From contig JACKEV010000007.1 in assembly GCA_020632795.1 (NCBI GenBank), positions 434,001 through 498,000 on the forward strand: a stretch of DNA of 64,000 nt. The letters run 5' to 3'. The DNA is from Alphaproteobacteria bacterium (GTDB lineage Bacteria; Myxococcota_A; UBA796; CAJQPC01). A program made the translations under genes and the position numbers. The notes under the pieces were generated by a model. It saw only the letters and a list, made by a program, of their open reading frames with translations. It was not told the origin of the DNA and did not search any database. How positions within the stretch are numbered: the stretch's first letter is position 1; the number at the start of each line of letters is the position of its first letter. Below, piece after piece: positions 7,532-15,956 of this stretch.

Positions 7532-9034
7532 TCAGAGGCCGGTGTCGAAGCGGTCGAACTGGGATCCACCCCGGGCGCCGCCGAGGGCGCGCACGCTGAT
7601 CCCCACCTCCAGCCCGCCGGAGAACAGCGGGGCGTCGGTGGGCTGGATGACGTCGGTGAGCGCCCCGCCGCCGTCCTGATAGGTGGACAGCGTGCGCCCG
7701 CCGATGACCACGCCCACAGGCACGAAGGCGTAGAGGTCCATGCCGAAGCGGTCGATGGGGTCGGGAAGCGTGACCTCGACCCCCCCGATGCCCTGGGCCA
7801 GCAGGGTCGAGGCGTTGGAGAAGACCGGCAGCTCCGAGCCCGGCGCGGGCAGGACGTGCCGGTCCAGCGCTGAGCTGCGGGCGAAGAGCACCCCGCCGGC
7901 CGCCACAGGGTGGATGCGCCGGGTGGGGAAGAAGGCGGCGACCGCCCGCCCGCCGAACCAGAGGTTGTTGGCCGCGTAGCGGTCCCCGGGCTTGGGGAGG
8001 AACTCGGTGCCCACCACCTGCTGGTGCATCTCCACGTCGTAGGCGCCGCTGGCGTAGCCGGCGCCGGCCTCCACGCTCAGGATGGGCAGCACCCCGAAGC
8101 CCGCCCACAGGCCCCCGAGCACCGCGCTGGAGCCGGTCCGCGCCTCCCAGGCGTAGACCTCGGGGATGTCGCCGGTGGCCGCGTCGATGGCGTAGTGGCC
8201 GTAGTAGTGGGTGCCGAACGCCCCGCTGGCCAGCCCGCCGCCCAGCCGCACGATGACCTGGAACTTCTTGCCCGCCGCCAGGTCCCGCCAGTCCGGCACG
8301 CTCAGGCCGGAGTTCTTGTACTGGAGGTACTCGCCCGGGGTCATGTCCAGGCGCTCCCAGGGCTTCATCGCGTCGGAGTCCATCTCGTCGGCGAGGTCGT
8401 CCATCGTGTAGGTCTTGCGATCGATCTGCCGGTCGGAGCGGGTGTCGAGGTCGTCGCCCTCGTCGGCGGCGAGCTGGGCGAGCTGCTTCGCCACGAGGTC
8501 CTTGTCGATGGCCCGGGTCTCCTGCTGCTCGGCGCCGAGACCGCGGATGTCCTCCTCCAGGCCCTCCTCGCCGCGCATCACCGCCAGCAGCAGCGAGGCG
8601 ACCCCGCTGGCCAGGGCCTGGTCGTCCCCGATCCCCACGTTCATGGAGAAGCTCACCGCCTCGCGGGCGCCCTCGACGTCCAGGATGGAGAGCACGACCC
8701 GCCGGCCGTCGTCGACCGCCTCGACGGTGCCGCCGATGGCGTAGCTGGCGCCCACCGCGTCCGCGACCACCCACGCGCAGCCGACCGCCTGGCCCGGCGG
8801 GCAGCTCTGGAGGTACACCCAGGCGCTGTCGTCCCCGAAGTCCGGCGCGTCGTCCGCGGTCAGGGCCGTGATCTCCGGCCAGCTGTTGAGCTGGTCGGTG
8901 AGGTAGGTCGAGAGGAGCGCCGCCATGCCGGCGGTCTCCTTGTCCAGGGGTTGAAGCTCCGAGACGAAGACCCGCTCGGGAGGGTTCGCCTGAGCGAGCG
9001 CGGGCGCGCAGAGGGACAGCAGGGCGAACAGCAC
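7532..9034 (-). CDS. Exported outer-membrane-type protein
   Basis: 500 residues with a signal peptide (L-F-A-L-L-S-L-C-A-P-A-L-A-Q-A). Residues about 20-160 resemble TolB-N/LpoB-like domains that sense or assemble at the envelope (V-F-V-S-E-L, Y-L-T-D-Q-L). An acidic, probably helical linker covers about 160-230, and the C-terminal half (about 240-500) is Gly- and aromatic-rich alternating sequence like an outer-membrane beta-barrel. The start is the GTG at 9034 because AGGAGGT stands 7-8 bases before it and the signal peptide begins there. Upstream and co-directional: the methyltransferase gene. Downstream: the RND exporter. No specific function recognised. Confidence 0.7.
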   Translation of the reverse strand: MLFALLSLCAPALAQANPPERVFVSELQPLDKETAGMAALLSTYLTDQLNSWPEITALTADDAPDFGDDSAWVYLQSCPPGQAVGCAWVVADAVGASYAIGGTVEAVDDGRRVVLSILDVEGAREAVSFSMNVGIGDDQALASGVASLLLAVMRGEEGLEEDIRGLGAEQQETRAIDKDLVAKQLAQLAADEGDDLDTRSDRQIDRKTYTMDDLADEMDSDAMKPWERLDMTPGEYLQYKNSGLSVPDWRDLAAGKKFQVIVRLGGGLASGAFGTHYYGHYAIDAATGDIPEVYAWEARTGSSAVLGGLWAGFGVLPILSVEAGAGYASGAYDVEMHQQVVGTEFLPKPGDRYAANNLWFGGRAVAAFFPTRRIHPVAAGGVLFARSSALDRHVLPAPGSELPVFSNASTLLAQGIGGVEVTLPDPIDRFGMDLYAFVPVGVVIGGRTLSTYQDGGGALTDVIQPTDAPLFSGGLEVGISVRALGGARGGSQFDRFDTGL

Positions 9035-9115
9035 TTCGCGACCTCCTGGCGGCGTGGGGGCGTGGTGTCGGTGAGGTTCGGAGCGTCCGGCTTGGGGGAT
9101 CACCGGATCCGAGGT

Positions 9116-10579
9116 TCACCCACGTACCACTTTTCGGCGCGGACCGCGACGTCCGGGCTCCTCCGGCGCGCCCCCGGGGGGCTCCACCACGGCCAGCAGC
9201 TCCAGGTGCGCGGTGTTCGGGAACATGTCGTAGGGACGCACCCTCTGCACCGTCCAGCCCCGCTCGACCAGCGCGGCGAGGTCCCGGGCGAGGGCCCGGG
9301 GGTTGCAGCTCACGTAGAGCAGGCGGGCAGGCGCCAGGGCGCAGATCGCGTCCAGCACGCCCTCCTCCAGCCCCCGGCGCGCCGGGTCGACGACCACGGA
9401 CGGGCGGGTCCCCTCCAGGCGGCGCTGGAGGTCCGGGAGCAGGTCGAGGGCCGGCCCGGCGGCGAACTCGGCGGGGATACCCTGGGCGCGGGCGGCCTCG
9501 CGGGCGCGCTGGATGGCCCCGGCGTTGACCTCCACCCCGAACGCCCACCCCGACGCCTTCGCCAGGGCCAGGGTGAACCCGCCCACGCCGCAGTACAGGT
9601 CCACGACGGGCGCCTTGTCCCGGGCCCCGGACAGGTCCACGAGGTCGCGGGCGATGCGGTCGCCGATGGCCGGGTTGGTCTGGAAGAAGTCCCCCGGGCC
9701 GATCCGCACCTCGACCCCGCCCACCCGGTCGCGCAGCTCGTCGCGCCCCAGCAGCCGCGTCGTGCCCACGAGGCCCTGCCCGTCGGGGGAGAAGATGGCG
9801 TTGCCCGGCCCGTCGTTGATGTGGACGTGCACCCCGACGATGTGGTCGCAGCGCCGCGTGGCGGCCTCGGCGTACTGCTGCAGCACCCGGGGGTTGTGGC
9901 CGGCGACCACGGTGACCAGCACCTCGCCGGTGGCGGCGGACTGCCGCGCGATGACCCAGCGCAGGAGCCCTCGCCCCTCGCCGACCCAGGGGCGCAGCCG
10001 GACCTCGTGGGCGGCCTTGACCAGGGCCTGCATGGCCTCGGCGAGCACCGGGGTGACCACGAGGCAGCGGTTGATGGGCACCACGTTCCGGGTGTAGCGG
10101 CCCGGCGCCCCCAGCAGGAGGTCGCCCCGGTCGCCCGGCGCGGCCGCCAGCTTGATGAGGTGACGGAAGCCTTGGAGCGGAGAGGTCACCAGGGGGTCGA
10201 TGGGGAAGGGCGCCAGCCCGGCCTCGGCGAAGGTGTCCTGCAGCATCGCCGTCCGGGCGTCCGCCTGCCCGACCGCGTCGAGGTGCATCAGCGGACAGCC
10301 CCCGCAAGGATCGTATCGGTCGCAGGGGGGCTGGACCCGGTGGGGGTGGGGGTCCTTCGCGCCCACCCAGCGCACCAGGACCTGGTTGCGCCCGGCGTTC
10401 GCGAGCTTGAATCTTGCCGTTTCGCCGGGGATTCCCTGCCACGCCAGCACCCGCTTGGGGCCGGGGATGAGGGACTCGCCGCGGGGCGTCCAGCGCTCGG
10501 GGGTGCGCTCGCGGACATCCCCGTCAGGGCGTCGGTTTCGGCGGGGGCCAGGGTGTCGGTCGGGTGGGGATCGCTTCAT
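9116..10579 (-). CDS. RlmD/TrmA-like RNA m5U methyltransferase
   Basis: 487-residue class I SAM-dependent enzyme that methylates C5 of uridine in RNA. A TRAM-like N-terminal segment (about 36-72) precedes an iron-sulfur motif C-(x5)-C-G-G-C (Cys86, 92, 95), with the fourth ligand near Cys172 (N-R-C), as in RlmD/RumA. The Rossmann core contains D-L-Y-C-G-V-G-G-F-T, and the catalytic Cys lies in Y-V-S-C-N-P-R. The N-terminal 35 residues are Arg/Pro-rich and may include an over-long start. Target (23S U747/U1939 or tRNA U54) cannot be decided here. Divergent from the LysM gene. Confidence 0.88.
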   Translation of the reverse strand: MKRSPPDRHPGPRRNRRPDGDVRERTPERWTPRGESLIPGPKRVLAWQGIPGETARFKLANAGRNQVLVRWVGAKDPHPHRVQPPCDRYDPCGGCPLMHLDAVGQADARTAMLQDTFAEAGLAPFPIDPLVTSPLQGFRHLIKLAAAPGDRGDLLLGAPGRYTRNVVPINRCLVVTPVLAEAMQALVKAAHEVRLRPWVGEGRGLLRWVIARQSAATGEVLVTVVAGHNPRVLQQYAEAATRRCDHIVGVHVHINDGPGNAIFSPDGQGLVGTTRLLGRDELRDRVGGVEVRIGPGDFFQTNPAIGDRIARDLVDLSGARDKAPVVDLYCGVGGFTLALAKASGWAFGVEVNAGAIQRAREAARAQGIPAEFAAGPALDLLPDLQRRLEGTRPSVVVDPARRGLEEGVLDAICALAPARLLYVSCNPRALARDLAALVERGWTVQRVRPYDMFPNTAHLELLAVVEPPGGAPEEPGRRGPRRKVVRG

Positions 10580-10593
10580 GGTTGCGACCCTGT

Positions 10594-10599
10594 TATCCT
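10594..10599 (+). promoter_or_regulatory. -10-like element for the LysM gene
   Basis: TATCCT in the short divergent region, 82 bp before the ATG at 10682. The same hexamer stands before 56845. No convincing -35. Confidence 0.3.
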
Positions 10600-10681
10600 A
10601 CGCCCCCTCCCCCCGGCCAAATCTCCGCTGGCCGCTCCGCCTCGCTCCCCCCTCCTCTTCCCCCCTCACACCCGCACACCC

Positions 10682-11503
10682 ATGACCCTCGCACAAGCGA
10701 TTCAGTTCGACGATCCGCCTCGTGGATCCGGCGACGCCGACGGCCTGCGCGCCATCCACGATGCCCTGGGCGAGCAGCCCGTCGTCACCCTCACCGGCCT
10801 CTACGATGAGTCCCTCACCCTGGCCACCGATGGTCACCTGGGGCAGGCCCGCGACCGGCTGCGCATGCTCCTGTGCCTCGACCCCCACGACGGCGACGCC
10901 CACCTGCTGCTGGGCAAGGTCTTCGCCGCCCAGGGGCGCTGGCCCGACGCCCTGTCCCAGCTCGACGCGGCGGGGGCCTGCGGGGTCCCCGTGCCCGAGG
11001 CGCTGCGGCGCACCGTCGAGGCCGGCCTCCAGGTCGAGCGCGCCGACGACCACGGCGAGCGGGTGGCCGCCCGCGCCCAGTCGGAGCTGCGCGCCCTCCG
11101 CGAGGAGACCCGCCGGCTTCGCTCCGAGAACGCCCGGCTCAGCCAGCAGATCCACCACGCCGAGCGCCGCTCCCAGCGCTGGGCGGTGACCACGGCGGCC
11201 GTCGCAGGGGTCTGCGCGCTGCTGCTGGCGGCTACGCTGGTCCTGGGGCCCACCCCCGACGAGGCCGAGCCGGTGGCCGAGGTCCCTGCCGCCGCCCCCG
11301 CTCCAGCGGCCCGCCCGGCCGTCGCCCCCGCCGGCCCCGCCGCCCGCACCTACACGGTGGTCTCGGGAGACAACCTCTCCAAGGTCGCTGAGAAGGTCTA
11401 CGGCCAGTCCACCCGCTGGAAGGACATCGCCGCCGCCAACCAGGACCAGCTCAACGGCTCCATCGACCTCCAGGTCGGCATGGTTCTACGCATCCCAGAA
11501 TAA
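10682..11503 (+). CDS. TPR/coiled-coil membrane protein with C-terminal LysM domain
   Basis: 273 residues. TPR-like helices lie at about 45-100 (L-x-x-L-L-C-L-D-P-H-D-G-D-A-H-L-L-L-G), a coiled coil at 125-165, one membrane segment at 167-189, an Ala/Pro linker at 195-220, and a LysM domain at 224-272 (Y-T-V-V-S-G-D-N-L-S, ending L-R-I-P). The LysM part should bind peptidoglycan in the periplasm, while the TPR and coiled coil stay cytoplasmic. This suggests a link between the cell wall and a cytoplasmic partner. The sequence before the ATG is pyrimidine-rich with no SD. A strong terminator follows. Single-gene transcription unit. Confidence 0.78.
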   Translation: MTLAQAIQFDDPPRGSGDADGLRAIHDALGEQPVVTLTGLYDESLTLATDGHLGQARDRLRMLLCLDPHDGDAHLLLGKVFAAQGRWPDALSQLDAAGACGVPVPEALRRTVEAGLQVERADDHGERVAARAQSELRALREETRRLRSENARLSQQIHHAERRSQRWAVTTAAVAGVCALLLAATLVLGPTPDEAEPVAEVPAAAPAPAARPAVAPAGPAARTYTVVSGDNLSKVAEKVYGQSTRWKDIAAANQDQLNGSIDLQVGMVLRIPE

Positions 11504-11575
11504 GCGAGGGGGTGCGACGATCGCCCCTCTCCCCGCTTCGGAGACCCCGTGCCAGGGCCCGCTGCGGACGCCCCC

Positions 11576-11613
11576 GGAGGCCGGCCCCGAGATGGATCGA
11601 CGGGCCGGCCTCC
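11576..11613 (+). terminator. Rho-independent terminator after the LysM gene
   Basis: Perfect 12-bp GC-rich stem (11576-11587 with 11602-11613), 14-base loop, followed by TTCTTCATT. It lies between the LysM stop and the convergent TetR stop and can serve both directions. Confidence 0.8.
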
Positions 11614-11617
11614 TTCT

Positions 11618-12208
11618 TCATTCGAGGGAGAGGCCCAGGCCCACCAGCGCGACCCGGCTCATGTCGGTGAGCGCCTCGACGCTGGCGCCGGACTTGGAGG
11701 CCACGGTGATGCCCAGGATGACCCCGGCCAGGGCGCGGGCGTGGGCGCGCGCGGGCAGGGTGAGCTGCACCTCGCCCCGTTCGGCGGCGCGCTGGAGCGC
11801 GGCGGTGAAGACCCCCTCCAGCCGCAGCCGGTGGGCGCGGGTGCGCGCGAGGCTCTCGGGGTCGGCGGGGCGCTCGCTCATGGTGTTCACGAGCAGGCAG
11901 GAGCGGCGCTGGGGGTCGCCCCCGAAGACCTGGGGCACCGCCGCGAAGAAGGCCCGCAGCGCGTCCCCGGCGGCGTCCGGCTGCTCCACCCCGGCGAGCC
12001 AGCGGTCGACGTGGGTGCGGTTGAAGCGGTCCAGCGCGCGGACGAACAGCGCCTGCTTGTCGCCGAAGGTGTCGTAGAGGCTCTGGCGGCTGATGCCCAT
12101 GGCGTCGACCAGGGCGTTGACGGTGGTGGCCTCGTAGCCGAGCGCCCAGAACAGCTCGACCGCGCGGTCGAGGGCCAGCTCCGGATCAAACGTCTTGCGC
12201 CGCGCCAA
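11618..12208 (-). CDS. TetR/AcrR-family transcriptional regulator
   Basis: 196 residues. N-terminal helix-turn-helix at about 22-55 (A-T-T-V-N-A-L-V-D-A-M-G-I-S-R-Q-S-L-Y-D-T-F-G-D-K) and an all-helical ligand-binding C-terminal domain as in the NemR/AcrR branch. The start is a TTG at 12208: the conserved A-R-R-K-T-F-D-P begins directly after it, GGAGG stands 5 bases upstream, and no ATG or GTG exists in frame. No adjacent efflux or oxidoreductase gene is in the same orientation. The divergent M23 peptidase lipoprotein gene is the nearest possible target. Confidence 0.88.
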   Translation of the reverse strand: MARRKTFDPELALDRAVELFWALGYEATTVNALVDAMGISRQSLYDTFGDKQALFVRALDRFNRTHVDRWLAGVEQPDAAGDALRAFFAAVPQVFGGDPQRRSCLLVNTMSERPADPESLARTRAHRLRLEGVFTAALQRAAERGEVQLTLPARAHARALAGVILGITVASKSGASVEALTDMSRVALVGLGLSLE

Positions 12209-12280
12209 GGGGACCTCCGACCGCCCACTGTACTTCGCGGTCGCCGCGCGCGCAGGATCGCGCCAACCCCGCCCCGGGGA

Positions 12281-12292
12281 TACGTTGACCCC
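12281..12292 (+). promoter_or_regulatory. -10-like element giving a leaderless M23 gene
   Basis: TACGTT at 12281-12286 is followed by GACCCC and then the ATG at 12293, the same six-base spacing and nearly the same spacer as at 4438-4450. There is no SD. Confidence 0.4.
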
Positions 12293-12991
12293 ATGCTGAT
12301 CTGGCTCGCATTGGCCTGCAAGGAGCCGCCGGATCCGGTCGACTCCGCCGACTCCGCCGACACTGCCCCCGAGGTCCTCCGGGGCGCGCTCTCGTTCGCG
12401 CTGCCCCTCGCCGAGCCCGAGGCCTTCGACCAGGTCGTCGGCGTCGACCACGACCCCGAGGTCCACGAGGGCATCGAGGAGCTGCTGTGCACCGACTACG
12501 CCGGGCGGGGCTTCCCCTGGTGCTACGACGAGCACGACGGCAGCGACTACCTGCTGGAGGGCTCGTGGGACCGCATGGACGCGGGCTCGGTGGCGGTGCT
12601 CGCGGCGGCCTCGGGCGAGGTCGTCGACCTGGACGACGGCAACTACGACCGCTGCCACGGCGATCTGGGCACCGGGGGGGTGAGCTGCGACGGCCACCCC
12701 CGGCGGGCGAACTACGTGATCATCGAGCACGCGGGCGGGGTGCGCAGCCGGTACTGGCACCTCAAGACCGACAGCGTGGCGGTGACGATCGGCCAGCAGG
12801 TGGCCTGCGGTGAGGTGCTGGGCCTGGTGGGCTCCAGCGGAAACTCCTCCCAGCCGCACCTCCACTTCGAGGTCGAGGGCGCCGACGGGGTGGTGATCGA
12901 CCCCTACGCCGGGCCCTGGTCCCAGCCCGAGACCTGGTGGGCCGAGCAGAACGACCCCGAGGCGCTGCCCGGGACCACCTGTGTGGATTGA
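12293..12991 (+). CDS. M23 (LytM-type) metallopeptidase lipoprotein
   Basis: 232 residues. Short signal with lipobox L-A-L-A-C (Cys9), then a Pro/Asp/Ser linker with repeated D-S-A-D. The peptidase core has both zinc-site elements: H-D-G-S-D at 81-85 and H-L-H-F-E-V at 189-194, with G-L-V-G-S-S-G-N-S before the second. Four extra cysteines around 66-122 may form disulfides. Expected to cut peptidoglycan cross-links in the periplasm or, in a predator, of other cells. Its last 11 bases overlap the next metallopeptidase gene, so the two are probably made together. Divergent from the TetR gene. Confidence 0.85.
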   Translation: MLIWLALACKEPPDPVDSADSADTAPEVLRGALSFALPLAEPEAFDQVVGVDHDPEVHEGIEELLCTDYAGRGFPWCYDEHDGSDYLLEGSWDRMDAGSVAVLAAASGEVVDLDDGNYDRCHGDLGTGGVSCDGHPRRANYVIIEHAGGVRSRYWHLKTDSVAVTIGQQVACGEVLGLVGSSGNSSQPHLHFEVEGADGVVIDPYAGPWSQPETWWAEQNDPEALPGTTCVD

Positions 12992-14351
12992 GGCGCTGGT
13001 CCTCCTGGCCGGCTGCGGGCCGCCCTGCGTCCGCTTCGCGGAGATGACCGTCGAGGACCCCGAGAACGTCGCCGGGGACTTGAGCGAGGGGTTGGTCGCC
13101 GGGGCGATCGCGGACTTCGCGGCCTGGACCGGGCGCGAGGGGGTCTGCGTGCCGTCGGTGGAGCTGCACGCGGAGGTCTCGGCGATCGAGAAGATCGACG
13201 GCCAGTACCACGGCCCCGGCCGCCCCATCGAGGTGGACTGGACCCGGAACCGCGACTGGCTCTACCAGGTCACCCAGCATGAGCTGTGCCACGCCCTGGA
13301 CACCGAGGAGGGCCTCTCCGACACGCTGGGGCCCCTGCTCCCGGAGGTCCCGCGCTCAGCCATCTACCGCACCCCGGAGGGCCGCCGCCGGGAGGCCTTC
13401 GCCCGCGCCTGCGAGCTGGGCCCCCGGGAGCTGGTCCTGCGGCGGCTGGTGGAGGAGGAGTGCGGGGTCGCGGCGGTCTCCCCAGGCCAGGCGGCGCTCG
13501 CCGAGCAGGTGTTCCTCGGCACCCCCGACCACGTCGACCCGGACCGCGCGCCCTTGCGCCTGGATTGGCGGCCCCTCACCGGGCTGCCCGAGGGGGCCGC
13601 GCCCTACCGCCACGCCGGGCTGGGCGAGGACGTCGTGGTGCTGTGGCTGCGCGCCGGGGACGGGCCCGCCGCGTGGGGGCTGAGCCGCATCGACCCCGCC
13701 ACCGGCGAGGCGCGGGGGGCGCTCCCCATGCCCGAGGGCCTGGGCCCCGACCCGGGCTTCCTGCCCACGGATGAGGGCCTGGCCCTGGTCTCGGCCGCCG
13801 GGGACCGGGCAGTCTGGTGGGACCCCAAGCGACGCCGGTGGACCGACCCGGACCTCCCGGAGGGTGTGGGGCGCCTCGCGGTCCGCGCCGAGGGTCGCTG
13901 GGTGGTCTGGGACGAGGACCGCTACGCGATCTGGCAGGGCGGCGCCCTCACCCCGCTGGACGGCGAGCTGGAGCACGCCGCCCCCGTGTCGCTGGTCCCG
14001 GCGCCGGGCGGCTTCGTGGCCCTGACCGGCAGCGCCCAACGCCGACTGTCGGTGGGCGGCCTCGCCCGCTACGCGGACGGCCAGTGGACCGAGGAGCCCC
14101 GGCCCTTCTCCTGGCACCGGGGCCGCCCGGCTGTGTTGGAGGACGGCACGGTGCTGCTGGGCTGGTCCGTTGCCCGGGAGGAGGGCGGCCTGGGGGGCCT
14201 GGCCTGGGTGGCGGACGGGGCGTGGACGTTGCCCGAGGACCTCTGCGAGGCGGCGGCCTGGAGCGGCTGGGGCGGGCTGGTGCAGACCGCGGGCGGGGTG
14301 TTCCTGGTGGACCAGGATGCGGCCACCATCAGCGCGGTCACCCTGCGCTGA
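12981..14351 (+). CDS. Lipoprotein with HExxH zinc-peptidase motif and propeller-like C-terminus
   Basis: 456 residues starting at a GTG inside the previous gene (11-bp overlap). Lipobox L-L-A-G-C (Cys12). A putative zinc-peptidase domain covers about 20-185 with H-E-L-C-H at 100-104 followed by A-L-D-T-E-E, where an acidic residue could be the third ligand. The remainder (about 200-456) has repeated W-x-D or W-V-x-D-x-x and G-x-L-x-P segments, like a beta-propeller or Kelch-like fold. I do not recognise a named family. Coupled to the M23 peptidase, it suggests an envelope-degrading pair. Confidence 0.65.
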   Translation: MWIEALVLLAGCGPPCVRFAEMTVEDPENVAGDLSEGLVAGAIADFAAWTGREGVCVPSVELHAEVSAIEKIDGQYHGPGRPIEVDWTRNRDWLYQVTQHELCHALDTEEGLSDTLGPLLPEVPRSAIYRTPEGRRREAFARACELGPRELVLRRLVEEECGVAAVSPGQAALAEQVFLGTPDHVDPDRAPLRLDWRPLTGLPEGAAPYRHAGLGEDVVVLWLRAGDGPAAWGLSRIDPATGEARGALPMPEGLGPDPGFLPTDEGLALVSAAGDRAVWWDPKRRRWTDPDLPEGVGRLAVRAEGRWVVWDEDRYAIWQGGALTPLDGELEHAAPVSLVPAPGGFVALTGSAQRRLSVGGLARYADGQWTEEPRPFSWHRGRPAVLEDGTVLLGWSVAREEGGLGGLAWVADGAWTLPEDLCEAAAWSGWGGLVQTAGGVFLVDQDAATISAVTLR

Positions 14352-14380
14352 CGCCCATCCCATCGACGTCACGGAAGACG

Positions 14381-15463
14381 CTACGAGATCTTGGGGATCC
14401 CCGGTCGGGGCAGCGAGGGCATCGGGAGCTGCCGCGCGATCAGCCGCAGGATGCGGTCGGTGGCCGGCCGCCAGGAGTCGGGCACCCGCAGGGCGACCTG
14501 CTGCCGCCGGACCTCGCAGCCCGGCGGGTCGAAGGTCAGGCCGCTCCAGCCGAGCAGGGCGACGAACAGCAGCAGCGCCACCAGGGGGCGGCCCAGCGGG
14601 GCCCAGGGGCGGCTGGGGCCCCCCAGCAGGCGGCGCACCCGCAGCGCCAGGAGCCCGCCGGTGCCCGCGACCATGAGCTGCGGCGCGGGGCCCACCGACT
14701 CCAGGGCCGCCAACGCTCGCGCCAGGCGGACGCCGCTGCCCACCGCGCGGGCGGCGTGGTCGTCACAGCAGTGCTCCCGCTCCATGCGCACCGAGCGGGA
14801 CACCCACCACACCGCCGGGTGGAAGAACAGCGCCACCTCGATCACGCACTGGAGCAGGTTCACCAGGGCGTCGTGGCGGCGGACGTGGGACAGCTCGTGG
14901 GCCAGCACCGCCTCGAGCTGGTCGGGGCTCAGGCCGGACAGCACCGAGGTGGGCAGCAGGATCAGCGGGCGCCACAGGCCCACGACCCCGGGGGTGCTCA
15001 AGGACCGGGTCTGGGCGAAGTCCACCCGGCCCGCCAGGCCCACCCGCGCCGCGAGGGCCTCCAGCCGGGCGGCCATCGCCGGGGGCAGAGGCCGGGAGGC
15101 CCGCCGGTAGTGCCCGGTGAGCCAGAGGCCGCCCCCCAGGCGGACCGAGGACAGCGCCACGCCGAGCAGCCAGCCCCGCACGATCCAGGCGCTGTTGCCC
15201 TGGAGCGAGCAGCCCAGCAGAGCCAGCGGGGTCCACGGGGCGCTGGCGAAGGTCCACGGACCTGCGGTCATCGCGACCGCGGTGGTCCCGATCGGCGCGA
15301 GCGCCATCAGGGCCAGCGCGACCACCCCGGCGGCGTAGCGCAGCTCCGGCGCCGCCCGGCGCAGGGCCAGCGACACCACCGCGTAGAGCAGGGCGATCGC
15401 GACCCCCTGCCACAGGAACTGCACCAGCGCCCAGCCCAGGGCCTCCCCCAAGGTGGGGCTCAC
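14381..15463 (-). CDS. M56 (BlaR1-like) membrane metallopeptidase without sensor domain
   Basis: 360-residue inner-membrane peptidase. Hydrophobic helices lie at about 10-35, 42-65, 75-115 and 205-225, with the M56 site L-A-H-E-L-S-H-V-R-R-H-D near 190-200 and the family motif R-E-H-C-C-D-D-H-A near 232-240. A final helix is at about 295-315. BlaR1/MecR1 proteins are about 580-600 residues because a penicillin-binding sensor follows. Here only about 45 residues follow the last helix, so the signal must come from another domain or protein. The GTG start overlaps the BlaI-type gene stop by four bases. Presumed role: cleave the BlaI-like repressor. Confidence 0.88.
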   Translation of the reverse strand: MSPTLGEALGWALVQFLWQGVAIALLYAVVSLALRRAAPELRYAAGVVALALMALAPIGTTAVAMTAGPWTFASAPWTPLALLGCSLQGNSAWIVRGWLLGVALSSVRLGGGLWLTGHYRRASRPLPPAMAARLEALAARVGLAGRVDFAQTRSLSTPGVVGLWRPLILLPTSVLSGLSPDQLEAVLAHELSHVRRHDALVNLLQCVIEVALFFHPAVWWVSRSVRMEREHCCDDHAARAVGSGVRLARALAALESVGPAPQLMVAGTGGLLALRVRRLLGGPSRPWAPLGRPLVALLLFVALLGWSGLTFDPPGCEVRRQQVALRVPDSWRPATDRILRLIARQLPMPSLPRPGIPKIS

Positions 15464-15849
15464 GGGTCCGCTCCCTCGTCCTGCTCGATGGCGTCGAGCA
15501 TGGCGCGGATCTCGGCGCGCTCCTCGGCGCTGACCCCGCCCGACAGGGCCCGCATCACGAGCTGGCCCGCCGAGCCGCCGAAGAAGCGGTCCACCAGATC
15601 GGCGACGACCGACTGCTCGGTCTCGTCCTCGCGGAGCGTGGCGGCGTAGACGTGGGTGCGGTGGGAGGTGTCCCGGGAGACCAGGCCCTTGCTGGTCATG
15701 ATCTGGAGCTGCTTGAGCACGGTGGTGTAGCCCACCGGGCCGTCCTCCTGGAGGACCTCCATGACCTCGCGGACCGTCGAGTCCCCGCGGCGCCAGAGCA
15801 CGCGGAGGATGGCCAGCTCACCGGGGCTGGGGCGGGGGGGACGGGACAC
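15460..15849 (-). CDS. BlaI/MecI/CopY-family repressor
   Basis: 129 residues. Winged-helix N-terminus (P-S-P-G-E-L-A-I-L-R-V-L-W-R-R-G, T-V-R-E-V-M-E-V-L, Y-T-T-V-L-K-Q-L) with the dimerisation C-terminus F-F-G-G-S-A-G-Q-L-V-M-R-A-L and the acidic tail typical of BlaI. The GTG at 15849 is chosen because GGAGG stands 6 bases before it and the family begins there. In the family, the partner M56 peptidase inactivates the repressor near a central Asn-Phe bond; here the equivalent region is R-F-F-G. Operon with the M56 gene, divergent from a beta-lactamase-like gene. Confidence 0.92.
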   Translation of the reverse strand: MSRPPRPSPGELAILRVLWRRGDSTVREVMEVLQEDGPVGYTTVLKQLQIMTSKGLVSRDTSHRTHVYAATLREDETEQSVVADLVDRFFGGSAGQLVMRALSGGVSAEERAEIRAMLDAIEQDEGADP

Positions 15850-15956
15850 CTTGAGCCTCCACGACAGAATTCGTACTTTAGCAGAAAGGGACGGCGCGCG
15901 CACTCCAGGATCGGGGGCTACGTTCGTTGGAGTGTTCAGAGATGCAAGGAGGGTTC
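15850..15956. promoter_or_regulatory. Divergent control region, BlaI-like gene / serine hydrolase
   Basis: 107 bp between the repressor and the serine hydrolase starts. It contains an unusually A/T-rich patch with GAATTC and GTAC palindromes (about 15866-15886) and a -10-like TACGTT at 15919-15924 for the rightward gene, which also has a strong AAGGAGGG (15946-15953). The usual BlaI operator TACA-N-TGTA was not found, so operator identity is open. Confidence 0.4.

Noticed and set aside
5339..7873. 844-codon open frame antisense to the RND exporter
   Set aside because: Low-complexity Gly/Ala/Val/Arg/His/Gln protein typical of a GC-rich shadow; the opposite frame has clear membrane helices and family motifs.
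12293..12991. Suspected loss of the first zinc ligand in the M23 protein
   Set aside because: H-D-G-S-D at residues 81-85 supplies it, slightly upstream of where I first looked.
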